Shown here: in pieces, positions 47,430-60,271 of the stretch
Layout: the number at the start of each line of letters is the position of its first letter
How positions within the stretch are numbered: the first letter of the stretch is position 1
NCBI RefSeq assembly: GCF_009389715.1
Contig: NC_052399.1
Location: 24,127,146-24,191,145, forward strand
Origin: Phoenix dactylifera
Lineage: Eukaryota; Streptophyta; Magnoliopsida; Arecales; Arecaceae
Direction of reading: 5' to 3'
Length of the DNA stretch: 64,000 nt
Made by a program: the position numbers and the translations under genes
Notes under the pieces: generated by a model
Told to the model about the DNA's origin: nothing
Database searches by the model: none
Seen by the model: the letters and a program-made list of their open reading frames with translations, nothing else

Positions 47430-48770
47430 CAGGGAGGGGGGACGGGTTTCTGCTCCAACGCGCAAGAATACTTCGACGTGTTAGCTGCTGCCACGTGGGT
47501 CTTTGTCGGTAATTTGCAAAGTAGAGTAGGTTTTAGTAGGGAACCGACCAGGGGTTTAGGTGGGAAAAATCTTTGGTTCCGAGTTGGATATTGGGGTTAT
47601 ACTGTCGACTCATCCTGGATTTTTTGTAGCGAGTTTAGACTTGGATCCAGCCCGACCTACTCTTCCCCTGGCTTGGCTGGGGTCTAATAATTAGATACAG
47701 AATTAAGTTTTCACTCGGTTGGTCCGGGTCAGAGTCAGACCTGTTTCATCCTCCAGTTCAACTTTAAGTTTCTAGTCTAGACGTAAACATTTGTTACTGA
47801 TTTTTGCGGATCACGGAAGATGCTTTCGAAATTTGATCGGACTAGATTTGATTCTATATAGGTAATATATTTCTCATATCCGACAAGTGCTGTTTGGGTC
47901 TTAGTTGGTATGAGATGGCTCTGGATCGAGTCAAGTGTAGGTCGGTGAGGTAGTGATGGCTGTGGTGTCTAATCAATGGTCGTGATTGAAATTGGGGAAG
48001 GGTTAGTCTTTTCATGGTGGTGTCTAATCAATGGTTACCTGTGGGTCCAGATGAAGGGGTCATGCAAGATCGAGTGCAAGATCTGCTTTCTCGGCATATA
48101 GCGGATGTGAAGTATTTAATTTTTGGCCCACCGTGGTACGGTTTGATCATGATAGAGCAGACACTGGGGTTTCTTGATTATGTCCCCGTGATACGTTAGA
48201 TTCTCGAATTTTGCTATTATTGGCAAATGATTCGCGGAGCCCACTTACATAGAATGATGAGATACGATTTATCCTATCCCGGTCGTTGGATGCATGCAGT
48301 CGGAATGAGGAAACCCAGCGCCCGAACGGGATAATGTATTGCTTTTACGCAGTAGGGTACGATGCTATCGTAGATGGACACCATATCATCCATCAAAGCT
48401 ACTTTTTTACCCTAAGTGATACTAAAAAAAATAATTAGACTTATTTTCAGAATAAATAAGAGCCAACGATCTTTAAAATAAATGATGCTGCAACTATCCA
48501 AACTCTGGTGCAAAAATTGCACCATATGGAATCCAAACACTATCTGCACTTGCTCTAGTAGAAGAAGACAATGTGCCAATCAAATTGATGCATCGGCTAT
48601 GTTTTTTTTTAATTATTTTTTTTGAACAAATTTTGGCTTAGATGCAAGCAACTCTTTGAGCTATTTATACTAAGACCATAGCTTGAGATGAGTCATCGCC
48701 ATATAGCGATCGGAGTAACTCCACTCTTCTCTCTAATAATTGTTTTATAGCCCCGAACCTTTTCACCAAG
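47430..48770. other. upstream region of the lipase-like gene, otherwise empty
   Basis: No TATA box could be assigned with confidence. A phrase TGGTGTCTAATCAATGGT appears twice, near 47,965 and 48,019, a short direct repeat about 54 bp apart. No gene is supported. Confidence 0.35.
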
Positions 48771-48775
48771 GCATA

Positions 48776-48985
48776 AGGGTTGTATCTTTCGCCAACCAGA
48801 AAATGCAATTTATCCTTTTTCATGAAAATTCACTATTAAATTGTGTAATGGTAGCTTCGAGATTTATGCAGACAGATAAATGAAATAGTTCAAAGTGCTT
48901 GGAGATCCATGCATGGACAATCCGACGATCAACATCGTGAAGGACGATCAACCATTTCTTCGCAAGAAACATACGGCCCAATTCT
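48776..48985 (+). mobile_element. dispersed MITE-like repeat, second copy
   Basis: Starts AGGGTTGTATCTTTCGCC and follows the 26548 copy through GTGTAATGGTAGCTTCGAGA, GCAGACAGATAAATGAAATA, TCAAAGTGCTTGGAGATCC and CGATCAACATCGTGAAGGA. It is more degraded at the right end. Confidence 0.5.
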
Positions 48986-48999
48986 CTTGCTGGGTTGAA

Positions 49000-51000
49000 A
49001 TCAAGCGCACTGCATCATATCATGGATGATATAATATCTGGAGTCTCATGGCACCTTAACAAGATTCAAATCCATGACCTTCAAGTATAAGAGGGATTGA
49101 CTGTTTCGGTAATTCATAGTAGGACCACGCCTTCTTAATGATATTTTGGAGCCTAGCTTTGATGGAGACTCCACCCCAAGAGCCAGAGTTGCTTTCATAT
49201 TCATGTGCCTTTGTTTTCCTCTCCTCATGCTTTCATGTATTGGATTCATATGCTTTTGACCATATATAATCGTCTTGCAAAGTAAAAAAAATATTGACGG
49301 GAAATAAATGAGTTCTCAGAATGCCGACTTCTCGTTCCAAAAATTCATCAAAAGAAGCCATATCGACAAGTGTTAAGTGGATGGTGCCAATTGGCATGAC
49401 CAAGAGGCAACATGTTATTTATGATAAGATGTCCAAGAAGTTGGCTTACAATGCTGCATCCAGTCTAAGATAGTTTAGCCAGTGATGCTTTCTAGTCTAA
49501 GCCAAGATTAAACAAGGCAGCGATTCCTTAAAGAGAATGAGAGATGTGTCATTTTCTTGTACTATATGGTTGGTCATCCAAGAAAGCGTTATTTTTAATC
49601 ATATGTGGCCGAGTGACACTGATTACTGGGGCATTTATGGGATCCATCCCCCTAGGTTCACTTTCAATAGTTTCGTGCTCGGAGATATCGCGCACACTGT
49701 CCTATGTAAGATAGTTTTCATGATGGTGATAAGTCTATTTAAAAAGATTGCAACCCTACTAACTTGTTTTCAAGTAATGTCAGATTACGAAATAATTTGA
49801 CGGTTTTTAAAAATTATTTATATAAAAAATAATTATATAAAAATTTTTATTATGTTTGGTTAGTTGAAAAATTATTCTAAATGTCAAAAAAAATTACTAT
49901 ATTTAAGTGAAGGTAATTTTATATGAAAATATTATCAACTTTCAATAGTATTCTTAAATAAACAATTCAAATAGTAATATTTTTTTCTCAATCCATTTGT
50001 TAGCAATTTATGGCTTGCTCATATAAATGCTATTAATATTGGCTATTTTGAGTATTAAAATATATTTACATGAGTTATATATCGTTATATAAACATTATT
50101 TAATTTAAATATTTTTTAAAATAAATTAATATATATTAGAAAATAATTTTTTATTATAAATAAGTGTTAGTATATTTTGGTATATAAATAAATATACTAA
50201 GTATTATAAATAATTAATGTTTATTAATAAATACATAAATATATAATATATTATTTATATAATATATTATTATATATAAGTATTATTTATAATTAATGAT
50301 ATTCAATATATTAATATAATTATTGTTAATTGTATAATATAATTAATATAATACTAATGTAATATAAGTGAGAGTATTTTTATTGAAAAATAATATCTTT
50401 AAATTATCTCTGCTAAATAATCTAGTGCGGCAAATAATATTTTTTACCTTTTTTTTTTTATAGTGTCAAAAGAATTCCCACTTCAAAGTTGGCGTGTTAC
50501 GTGGTACGAGAGAAACAACAGGATTAGTAAATTATTAGTCTCATAGCTATAGCTTATTATGAGAGGGTTGTCGTTTCAAGCACCAATATCCTTTAATGCT
50601 ATAAATTATTAGTACAGACTTTGGTCTTGTGGCTTTTTCTTTTTCTGAATATCAAGTGATTTTCTGATAAAAAATAACAAACGTGGTGGGACATTATCCA
50701 TAAACACTGTAGTTCTCTCTTACCAAAAAATAAAAAAGTATTTATTCCGTATATCAAATTATCCATCATCTGTGTTACTGGCAGAAATATCAAATTAGGC
50801 TAAGTCACTCTGAAATAAGAACTAATAGTGGATCAGAATACTCATCCATAAATAAATAAAGAAAGAGAAAAATAAAAGAAAGGAAAACACAACAATCATA
50901 GTTTACAGGACATGGAGCAATATGTGATTTGATTGTTTAACTCCTACAGATGTCTCGCGATTGTGGTTTGGACCATCGTGATCATTCCAATTTTTTAATT
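49000..51000. other. intergenic with extremely AT-rich block
   Basis: From about 49,790 to 50,460 the sequence is almost entirely A and T, with repeated ATTAATATA and TATTATTTAT words and a TTTGGTTAG motif near its left end. It may be a degenerate AT-rich MITE, but its ends are not resolved. No genes are supported elsewhere in the stretch. Confidence 0.4.
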
Positions 51001-51544
51001 GCCAACCCTAGGTGAATATTATGGAACCTAAGCTGTCAAGGTTTTTCCATGTGATCGAGTGGATTCGGGATCAACGCTGCGGTGCTGACTGAATGTCATT
51101 GTTACAAAATATGTACTCCACTTGGCTCGGGGGGATATTTCTTTGATAAGAATCGATACGATCTCTATAGGATTTTCCACAAAGTGGTGACGAAACATAT
51201 AACTTCGGTCGAGAACAGAAGAAATTCTCAATGACGAAGAGAGGCTACGCTCGCTAAGCGATTCAACCTTCATCAAAAATTCCACCTCCTTTCGTTCCCC
51301 CGCACTCAACATGATCGAATTGTATCAATCATTTAATTGATCGTTTTGCGAAACTAAAAAAAAAAAGAAATAGAATTGCCTTTTTCCAGTCCAACGTATC
51401 CCGATAGCGAAAGAAGGCTTCCTCCCAGCACTAGAGAGAAAAATGATCTAATTAAGAAATTATTGCTTTTACAAAAAAAATTGATGTTGTTTCGAAATTG
51501 GTACCTCTGCTTGTGATTGGCCTAGAGGAATAAGGCTCACAAAA

Positions 51545-51784
51545 AAGAAACTTTTGGAAAAACGTGATTCATTCTGGGCCACTCATATCTACCGAGAGGC
51601 GAATAGTATAGCTGACTGGATTGCCTCCTATGCGGCTCATCACTCCGAAGATTTTTTTCTACGAGAACCATGTATCTACTTTTTCTCCTCTTTGCCAACT
51701 TTTTTTTCGGATTTTGTTGGCTGTACTCACATCCGTCATCTATCGTGTGTAAGGCGCCGTTATACCCAAAAAAAAAAAAAAAAA
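51545..51784 (+). mobile_element. 5'-truncated LINE, RNase H-like C-terminus with poly(A)
   Basis: An open stretch reads KRDSFWATHIYREANSIAD, then WIASYAAHHSED, matching the HxxREANxxADW signature of the RNase H-like domain at the end of plant non-LTR retrotransposon ORF2. A 17-base poly(A) at 51768-51784 follows. Only the last roughly 240 bp were inserted or survive. It is related to the fragment at 21150-21425. Confidence 0.75.
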
Positions 51785-51799
51785 CTGTGAAGGCTAATG

Positions 51800-53090
51800 C
51801 TGTATTGCACCCCAAGTCATCCATGTACAGCAAGCCGTGATGGCTCTCTAGCTTGATAGCTTTTATGGGTGGATAACTGTGAAAAGCCCGGCCCACTTAA
51901 TCATATCGGCCCAAACCTGCGTCACTCGTAAACAATAGGATCTTTTAATACTAGAAAACGGGCTCGGCCCATCCTTAGATTGAGGAGAATGAAATTGGGT
52001 CTTGCACATCGAGGCCCGCATGAGAGGAGGGTAGGAGAAAAAAGGTTAAAAATGGCTCAAGACTAAACCTTATCTATATTGCTACATAATGCGAACTCTT
52101 GTGCCCTGAGCTTCTTCAAAGTGTCTGTTTTTTTCCCTAGAGATTGAAGAGAGACTTTGGCTTACCAATATTTCTGGTAATCGGGATATATCAGACAATT
52201 TATTTAAGATATTTCATCTAAAATCTGATAAGGCAAGTTGATTTCATATTACTCTATAATAATTCCCAATATCTATTACTTATTAATATAATCTGATGAT
52301 CTCTAAGCATATTATCCATAAAACAATATATGTTAAATATAAGGCTTTGGCTATGATACTTCTTTTATACATTTCACTACAGTCTTTTGAATCTGAAATT
52401 TGGTATAATGATGTAGTAATCTGTGATTTAAATTAAAGATAAAATATTGATCCAAATTAGAGTCGCTGGGTAGCGCTAATGATCCAGATTGATGGATAAA
52501 ATATTGGTGATGGTCGAATGGAGCAATAGTGGTGGAAGGTGGAGCAAATCAAATCTCATTTTGTTTGTTAGGGTTTAAATTAAAGATAAAAATAACCATA
52601 TTAGCTCATGGGAGTGGTAAAATATAGCCTTTCGTAAGTTTGTTTTAGCTACTTTGGGCGGGCGTATATCCATGCAGCCTGAAGCTTTTTTTTTCATCCA
52701 CAAAAATTGAGATTTCCATGAAGAATTCCACAAGCGATATGTACCCTATTATTATCATGAGATGTAGCACTGTAACTGTGGCGAAGATGTAAGATGTGAC
52801 ACATATATGGACACTCAGTGGGAGCAATGCACGAGGCAATCTGAACAAAGTTTATATATGAGAGTTTCTCTCTCGGATATATGTAGATTATGCTCCTAAA
52901 TCATTTCATCAAACAACTAGAATTAAGTACCACTAGGAGCAAACGGGGCATCATGTGAGGCACATCCAAGAACACACGCACTTTTGGTTATATTATAAAA
53001 AGTAACATTCTTATATTTCATTGTTTAGGATGATATACTTTTTTCAAGATGATATATGCCCATCTCCCATAGATTTTTGGCTTTGATGTA
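51800..53090. other. intergenic, no gene recognised
   Basis: Moderately AT-rich with no coding, RNA or repeat feature that I can support. Confidence 0.35.
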
Positions 53091-53099
53091 TCTCAAAAC

Positions 53100-53720
53100 T
53101 GACCATAACCCATACAAATGGCCGACCAAAACCAAAACTCACCACGAAGCCTCTGAAAATTGACAATTAAGGCATGCCATGTGGTAAGCCCAGAAGCGCA
53201 CTGGTAACTTGGAATTTCAAAAATGTCCTAAAGCTAGCAACACTCGACCGTAATCTTGAATAGTCTCTGAGATCACACCAGCCAAAACAGGCAGAACGCA
53301 ATCCATGTGTGAGACACCCGCGCCCGATTCTCAGAATGTGCAGGAGGTCTGCCGATCCCGACCGACCCACATGCCCGAATTCTGGAACAATAGACACTTA
53401 TCTTCGCCAATACAATCCACTCTCTAAGAGACTTTCCAAGTAGTGCTCGCATGCCTTGAGAGACCATTGAAAATCTCCTCTATTTCCTGAGCATCGTCCT
53501 AGCTTAGGTATCGAAGCGTCTCAGCAGGACACACTCCGACAGCAGGACTTCTACATCTTGGGTATTTTAGGTCAGAATTCGATTGCAAGCTAGGACCTCG
53601 CTACCACTTTTCCCTCTAACTCATAGCCTTGCACATCCGGAACACCTCGTCGCAGAGCACTCTAGCATTTCTTCTGCTCGGCACCAAAGACAGCTTGATT
53701 CTTAGCAGTAACAAGCTTAA
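53100..53720. mobile_element. degraded LTR-like fragment
   Basis: GC-richer than its flanks. The passage CTGAGCATCGTCCTAGCTTAG and the following TCTCAGCAGGACACACTCCG resemble the downstream part of LTRs of plant Ty3-type elements as I remember them. No partner LTR, internal region or target duplication is found. An old fossil if correct; the family assignment is tentative. Confidence 0.35.
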
Positions 53721-53729
53721 ACGAAACCC

Positions 53730-54770
53730 AATCAATCAGCTGCATCTGTTAGACTTAATTAAGCTAATTAGATCCACGATCCAGATCTGAGACAAAGGTT
53801 AAGCTCAATCTAACTCGACCCAAGATGCGTTCGCATGAATGACATGCTACTACCCTTTATCTGGTGCATGGGAGCCCACACCAAACCAGATAGTCTACAC
53901 GAACCATTTTGTATGCTTAAAGTGAACTCCCCTCACTTAAAACAATAAGGAGAACAAAGAGCAGTACTCCATAACGTAAGAGATGCGTGACTGGAAGGTT
54001 CGTTTCCAATCGATTCGTTTTTTGTGGGACAACTCCTTGAAATGTTCATACATGCCTAAACATGTGATCGTTCCTACGGATCGATCACTTTAAATCTCGT
54101 CCAATGGAAACACTGCCAGAACAGAATAAGCTAAAGGAGATGCATGGAACACAGCTCAAACTCTGCCAAGTATTGGGAAAGATCCAAATTATCCAAAATC
54201 TTCTCCTCACCTCTTTAGTGAAAAAAAAACACCATGCTCTCAGGTAATGAGAATAGCATGCAGTACCCTTTTCACCATCGAGTCCAAGTGCAGTGGAAAG
54301 GCCCGTTTCCTTAGGTTTCTTGTGATTGCTCCTTCGCTCTCTCTCTCTCTCTCACGTATCAGGCTTCTTGTGATCGCTTCTCTTTTACAAGATGCATGGT
54401 ATCCCTCGGCTGAGAGAGAACAACGTCACCATGCAAATGCAATCCATCCACCGTATGGCTATGATAAAGAGCAAAGGAAACACGGCTACGAATAGTTCGA
54501 CACGTGAAGCTTTTTCCGTCCATCTGAAGTATGCTAATCTGACTTTATATAATTATTATTAAGCACAAGTTGGTGCTTGCATTACTAACTGCTGTCACCA
54601 ACTCTCCCCTCTCTCTCTCTCGATCTACACCTGTACATTAAAGTATTTTAGCTTTAGTTGATGGCTTGTCTTACTTTAATTACCCCGGCCCACCTCTCAT
54701 ACGTACCGGTCCTTGATTTTTCATTTTGAAGTCTGGATTTCTTTACCCCTCATTAAATAAAATAAATAAC
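53730..54770. other. intergenic, no gene recognised
   Basis: Contains two short CT microsatellites (54338-54353 and 54606-54622). No supported gene. Confidence 0.35.
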
Positions 54771-54779
54771 TACCATGAA

Positions 54780-54946
54780 ATTTTTATAATCAGAGAAAGA
54801 ATAAGATGTATTTAGTGTGGCAAACTTGGAAAAAAAGAGATGAGTTAAATGTAGAATACTGGGTAGAAATCTTGTTTTAAATTGGATTTGAACCTTTGAT
54901 TATAAATGTAGCTCAAAAAGGACTCAATCACCAAAATAATAGTTGG
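54780..54946 (-). mobile_element. possible tRNA-derived SINE
   Basis: The minus strand has TTTTGGTGATTGAGTCC (A-box-like), then AATCAAAGGTTCAAATCC (B-box match to GGTTCRANTCC), spaced as in a tRNA head, followed by an AT-rich tail. No target duplication resolved. Confidence 0.35.
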
Positions 54947-54949
54947 CAC

Positions 54950-56200
54950 ACATAGATTTATTAGCTTGAGTAAATATATTATATTATAAATGCAGTTGTT
55001 TTAACTTTTAAGCAAGTTATGGCATTTTTATAATTACTTTATTTCCATAAAAAATCAATCTTTTTTTTGGGTTAGAGAATGAAAGAAAGGAAAATATGCT
55101 TCATTTTATCACTTGATATTTTCATAACTTAATTATGTAGAATAATTAAATTATCAATTAATTATGGATATTTTTCTTACATATTTTTAAGAAAATTAGA
55201 TAATTTGTGGTTATTTTTGTTTATGATATGACAACATTTTAGAATGTAGATCCATGGGATCCGATAGTATTAAAAATTCAGAAATCTTTTTTCATATTTT
55301 TCAGAATTATCCTTGCATAGAGAAAAGCTATAAGAAATAAATATGTGAAATTATATTTTCGGTCCTAGTGAAAATAAGTGGCTGCTGAAGAGAGAGAAAA
55401 TGAGGCAAAGTATATACTATATACAAGAATAAAAAATTAAATAATCCTAGTTAATCTCTCCATTAGTCCATTTTTCACCACTAAGATAATAGCAAACAAT
55501 TAATATACATGCCACTTAATCAGGACCTTAGGTGACCATAACTATCGAGCTATCAATTAATATTAATAATTTGCTATTAATCTATGGTAGTTAAGATGAA
55601 TTAAAGATAATGTAAATCTTTTTGTTTTCAAGAAAACTCAGTTGAAACACAGTCCACTACTCTTGGCTAACACGTCGTTCACTCCAATTTTCTGGTGCTT
55701 GTTTCTATATTCTTCTGGAGAAAACAAGAAGCCGCTAATCCATCAATTGCATTAATTATTAAAAGACTGTAGGCTGTTCTACTGTTGCTATCCATTCGCA
55801 AAGCATTTCTTATGGTTCAGCGAAGAGCTACGTGATCTCGTAGTTGAGCTGAGGAGATGTACTGGTGCACGTCGGCAGACAGCAAATCACATCAAAGTTC
55901 ACATGCATGCAAAATATTGCATACAATCTGGGTGAAGAAAAAAAAAGAGAACTAAATAACTGCGCCGAAAGGTTAAGGTGACAGCAAGCCTGGGCATGTC
56001 TTCATAGCCATCCAAATAGCAAGCTGCTAGTGGTTCTTTGTGTTAAACATCAGCTGCATGATTATGGTCTTCAAAAACTAGTATTCTTTTCATAAATCTT
56101 CACGAAAAATCTAGGATTTTCAAGTCTTCTCCTTTTAAATTTCGATCACAGAATGGTGAACAACCGTGGTCCACACGAACTTACTTCAATAAAGTAGAAG
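54950..56200. other. AT-rich intergenic
   Basis: No coding or repeat family recognised. The last few hundred bases presumably include the promoter of the DUF1677 gene. Confidence 0.35.
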
Positions 56201-56208
56201 ATAACTAG

Positions 56209-56216
56209 TATAAATA
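56209..56216 (+). promoter_or_regulatory. TATA box of the DUF1677 gene
   Basis: TATAAATA lies 197 bp upstream of the ATG at 56413. A pyrimidine-rich leader (for example CAATTCTTTCAGATTTTC) fills the gap. Confidence 0.55.
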
Positions 56217-56412
56217 ATGCTCTAGGGTGGTCTTCATCCCTCACATTGAAACCAAGGTTGATCTCCGTTCTTAACTAGTAGATCGAGCTAGGTTTCTTTG
56301 CTGTTCTATCCTGCAAACTCGAACTAATCCTCCAATTCTTTCAGATTTTCTTTTTCCCATCACCGACCATCTTTAACTCATTTTCTTGGCTGGAAGTCAT
56401 TATTTCCCTGCC

Positions 56413-56985
56413 ATGGCACCAAACGCAGAAACGCTTGTTGCTTCCTACACGAGGAACAGCCTCGACAAGCCTCAGAAGCCTCGGAGGATCTCGATGGAGG
56501 GCCTCCAGAGGGCGATCTCCGATCTCTCCTTTGAGCTAAGCAAAGAGGGAGTAGACACAAAGCTTGCACCCATCTCGGAAGTGGAAGATGCCAAGTGCGA
56601 GTGCTGCGGGATGTCCGAGGAGTGCACTCCTGGATACATCCACCGTGTCCGGGAGAAGTTTTCCGGCAAGTGGATATGTGGGCTGTGCTCGGAAGCCGTG
56701 AAGGAGGAGGTGGAGAAGAATGGGGGCAGGCTAGATGAAGCCCTCAACAGCCACATGAGCGTGTGTGTGACGTTCAACAGGATTGAAAGGAGGCAACCCG
56801 TTCTCTTCCAGGCCGAGGCGATGAGAGAGATCCTGAGGAGGTCGAGGCTGGACGGAAGAGGAGCCAGGGCCAAGTCTAGCAGCCCGAGGGACAGGGAGAG
56901 TGTGAAGAGGGGCGGCATCACGAGGAGCTCCAGCTGCATTCCGGCTATAACAAAGGAGATCGACGAGAAAGCAAGTGCCAATTAA
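56413..56985 (+). CDS. DUF1677 family protein
   Basis: An intronless 190-aa protein. The first ATG of the frame is at 56413 (MAPNAETLVASYTRNSLDKP); the frame is open upstream only through non-ATG codons. The conserved core at residues 61-100 reads KCECCGMSEECTPGYIHRVR, then EKFSGKWICGLCSEAVKEEV, with cysteines at 62, 64, 65, 71, 89 and 92 that could bind a metal (inference from spacing, not demonstrated). The C-terminus is Arg/Ser-rich with RSSSCIP. The family is plant-specific and of unknown biochemical function. No signal peptide or membrane segment. GC-rich codon use contrasts with the AT-rich flanks. The 3' UTR probably extends several hundred bases, before the CT repeat at 57604. Confidence 0.92.
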   Translation: MAPNAETLVASYTRNSLDKPQKPRRISMEGLQRAISDLSFELSKEGVDTKLAPISEVEDAKCECCGMSEECTPGYIHRVREKFSGKWICGLCSEAVKEEVEKNGGRLDEALNSHMSVCVTFNRIERRQPVLFQAEAMREILRRSRLDGRGARAKSSSPRDRESVKRGGITRSSSCIPAITKEIDEKASAN

Positions 56986-57603
56986 TATGGTATACCGTCG
57001 GGTGGTTTGGCCTTTGTTTTCTTCGGTATCAACTGGGTAGAGAGAGGGGGAAGGGGAGAAGTGTTCATGCTGGGTGGCATGGACACTGCAAGTACTAATT
57101 TTCTGCTTCACCCTCCTCCATGTATGTCATTAGGGTTTTTTTCTTTTTGGTGGCAAGCACGCGTTCATACCTGAGGGGCTTTTTTTGCAAGGGGGAGTCA
57201 TATATACTTCTTCATTTTTGTGCTGCATGTCACCCTCATTGTGACCCCTTGTCAACCTTCGTTCTCCGTAAGGATATTGCCCTTGAGATGTGGTCTTGTG
57301 CCCTAGCCTCTCTTGCTGTATATTTCTCCCCATGTGTGTTGCTTTTGTGTACTGGGATTTTTTTCTTACCCTGCTTGGCTTTTCCAGAGCCTTTTTAGTA
57401 AGTGTTAGTATCCTCCAGTTCATGGCTAGCTTCATGCATTTATTTACAGTTTAATGCGTGCACAACTGTTTTAGGAAGGGCTTATTTCAGGGCTTCGGGA
57501 AATCTATCTCCTCCTCTAGTGAGGTGGGTATGTAGCATGTATTATGTCAAGCTTTGATATTAGTAAAAGTAAATATAGCTTTTGTTGTATATTGAGCATT
57601 CTG

Positions 57604-57671
57604 ATCTCTCTCTCTCTCTCTCTCTCTCGCGCTCGCTCGCTCTCTCTCTCTCTATGTGTGTGTGTGTGTGG
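57604..57671. repeat. compound (CT)n/(TG)n microsatellite
   Basis: A CT tract interrupted by GCGCTCGCTCGC, then more CT, then (TG)n, followed by A-rich runs to about 57,780. Confidence 0.9.
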
Positions 57672-58096
57672 TGCGCGTACATCAAAAAAGAAGAAAAAAA
57701 AAAGACCCACATAAGAGCTATATGAATGCTGTTTTTACCAAAAAAAAAAGAAAAAAAAAAAGGAAAAGAAAAGAAAAGAGTTCCTTACGTGAACATGCTA
57801 GCCAATTGGATCTTGAGACAAGACCGACAGTGCTGTCAATGTGGCATGGTGTGATGAGTCTGACTAAATAATTAGTCGCATGAACTTTTACAAGAACGTA
57901 TGGGCTACGACCAAAATCATATATAAGGGGGAGCTGGCAGGTAAAGAGCGAAGTGAACTAGTATATTGGGCATTCATAGAAGTAATATGCATGTCACTGG
58001 ATTGAGGACTACCTTAATGAAAATTCAAGCACCTGAAAGATACATTTACATTTGTTACGGATGTTTCCATGGCGAAAAGAAATTCTGATATCTATA

Positions 58097-58596
58097 GTTA
58101 AACCAGCGCCTGGAATGCATTTTATGATGAATGCATGCACTTCCAATTTCTTCTACTTTTGTCATGATAGATCAAATTGCCAAATTAATGCTATGAAAAA
58201 TAGGGATGGCGGATGGTTGCGTGTGGATTAGGTATATCAATATTTGTACCTGCCCGGCAATTTGAAATCTTGTATCCATACCTATCTTGCACCTATCTCG
58301 GAGCGGGGCGGGTTGTGGCAGGGTGGATAGGATCCTTAAACATATGGTTAAGCCAGCGCTCGCAATCCATTTTTTATGATGAATGTATGCACTTCCAATT
58401 TCTTCTCCTTTTGTCGTGGTAGATCAAGTTGCTAAATTGATGCTATGAAAAATAGGGATGGCAGTTGGTTGGGTGTGGATCAGGTATATCAATACCTATA
58501 CTCGCCCCACAATTTGAAATCTTGCATCTATACCTATCTTGTACCTATCTCGGAGGAGGGCGGGTAGAGCAGATGGGGCGGATCAAGTCCTTAAAC
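58097..58596 (+). repeat. tandem duplication, two units of about 250 bp
   Basis: Unit 1 (58097-58346) and unit 2 (58347 to about 58596) both start GTTAARCCAGCGC and run in parallel through TATGATGAATG, CACTTCCAATTTCTTCT, GCTATGAAAAATAGGGATGG, AATTTGAAATCTTG and CACCTATCTCGGAG-type phrases. Identity is high but not complete. The GGGATGGC and CGGGC words resemble a common plant repeat. Confidence 0.8.
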
Positions 58597-60076
58597 AATG
58601 TCCGTACAAAATCTGGACCCAAATCCATAATCAGTCCACATTCACCAGTTCGTCGGCCCGAGAACCCATGGGTTCAGCGGCCCAGGCCCAACCAACAAGT
58701 CTAATGAAACAATGAGAGAGAGAGAGAGAGGATAACACCTCACGGACCATCCCCAAGCACCCCACTTCCCCACCCACAATCCCCCCAGGCGGGGCGCAAA
58801 GGGTTATAAGTTCACTAGCTGGTTGTAAGTTGTATTGTGTTACACCGTCACTCTAGCTAATGTGGAATCAACCCACATCTAATATCTAATTCTTATATGA
58901 TACAATGGTTTCTTGTGTTGCTCTCTCTCTCTCTCTCAATTTTTTTTTTTTTTGGTGAAAATGACAATTCATATAGCTCTAACTATCTCGCTCTTTCTCT
59001 AAGTGTGCGTTCAGCTAGCAAGCAACAAGCATTCCTCTCATTTGATCGATCGATTACTTAATTTGTATAAATATATCAACTAATTTCCATATGCGACATT
59101 TCATCAAAAAACAACTCCTACGTGTGAAGTGTCATTCAGTTGGCATTGAAAGGGCAATAGTATTGCTTTGAGCGAACTTGGGGGCTGGTTGGTATTTATT
59201 TCACAATTCTAGTCCTATCATAAAACATGGATTACCTACCTAATGCTTTTCTCAGCAAACTTTTAAGCTACCATTTCCATTGACTTCGTATTCCTTCTCC
59301 TCCCATGAACTCCCAATCAACATCCTTTCCTTTCTAGATCATTATTATTAAACAAAAGTTTAAAAGCAAACTCTATCCATGACACCACGTCCAATGCGAG
59401 TCGCATGTAGAACATATCTGTTCCAAATGGCAAACATGGAAGAATCCATGCACATTCCAACCTCCTCCCTCCTTGTAATACTTGCATTAATTTCAATTAT
59501 CAGTCAACTCATGTTATTTGAGTTTTTTTTAATGGACTAATTTACATGTTCAGTGACACATAATGACTAGGAAAACAAGTTTTTTTGCACAGAATCTTGT
59601 ACGCAAATAAGCTGGCTTTAGATTCGGAAATAAGCTAGATTTAGGTTCGGAAACAAAAGTGTTGGGCCTAGCATGGGCTACCCCCAGATCCTCTACGACG
59701 ATACCATCTATGCTTTGCGTGGGCGCTCGATTCAACGAATTCTCTCCGGACATTTCCTTCCATAAATGCTAAATCCGAAGAAAGAAAGTATTATGTCAAA
59801 TTATAATTTGGAGCCAAAGAACTGGATCATGTAAAAAATTTAAATAAAATAGATAGATAGACACACTGAATCATGTAATCTGAGTCCTTATCCGATATGA
59901 ACCATAAACTCTTGATAAATATAGTCTTCATGTATGTACACCCGGGCTGGAAACATATTGCATACTAGTATATTCATACAGATATTAATCAGAAACCAAC
60001 TTATCCAAAATTCCGAATTACATCATATTTATAAATATAAAACAATTACAATTTATGTATTTTTAAAGAGTTTTTG

Positions 60077-60077
<1 letters not shown>

Positions 60078-60118
<41 letters not shown>
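60078..60118. repeat. compound (TA)n(GA)n microsatellite
   Basis: About 20 bp of TA followed by about 20 bp of GA, roughly 370 bp upstream of the purine gene's ATG. Confidence 0.9.
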
Positions 60119-60264
60119 TAGATATTATGATATTTAAATATTATAAAATTTTGAAAACTTCATAAAAATTAAAATAAAATTTCATTTATTATTTTTATTT
60201 TTTCAAAAAAATATATTCCACAACAATTAATTATTAAAATATGCGATATTACAATATATAATAA

Positions 60265-60271
60265 TATAAAA
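60265..60271 (+). promoter_or_regulatory. possible TATA box of the AIR carboxylase gene
   Basis: ATATAAAAAAG lies about 225 bp upstream of the ATG at 60490. The surrounding DNA is AT-rich, so chance occurrence is possible. Confidence 0.35.

Larger units (their letters stand above)
57790..60260. other. intergenic between the DUF1677 and purine genes
   Basis: Apart from the tandem duplication at 58097-58596, it contains GA and CT microsatellites (about 58712-58731 and 58919-58939) and an unexplained 67-codon minus-strand frame at 59550-59753. No gene is supported. Confidence 0.4.

Noticed and set aside
50520-50600. tRNA-like sequence with a GTTTCAAGC box
   Set aside because: No cloverleaf can be drawn and the A box is missing. 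Too weak even for a SINE call.
56386-56412. Upstream extension of the DUF1677 frame
   Set aside because: The frame opens with TTG, not ATG. The first ATG is at 56413 and gives the usual start.
56472-56981. 169-codon minus-strand frame
   Set aside because: Antisense of the DUF1677 coding sequence.
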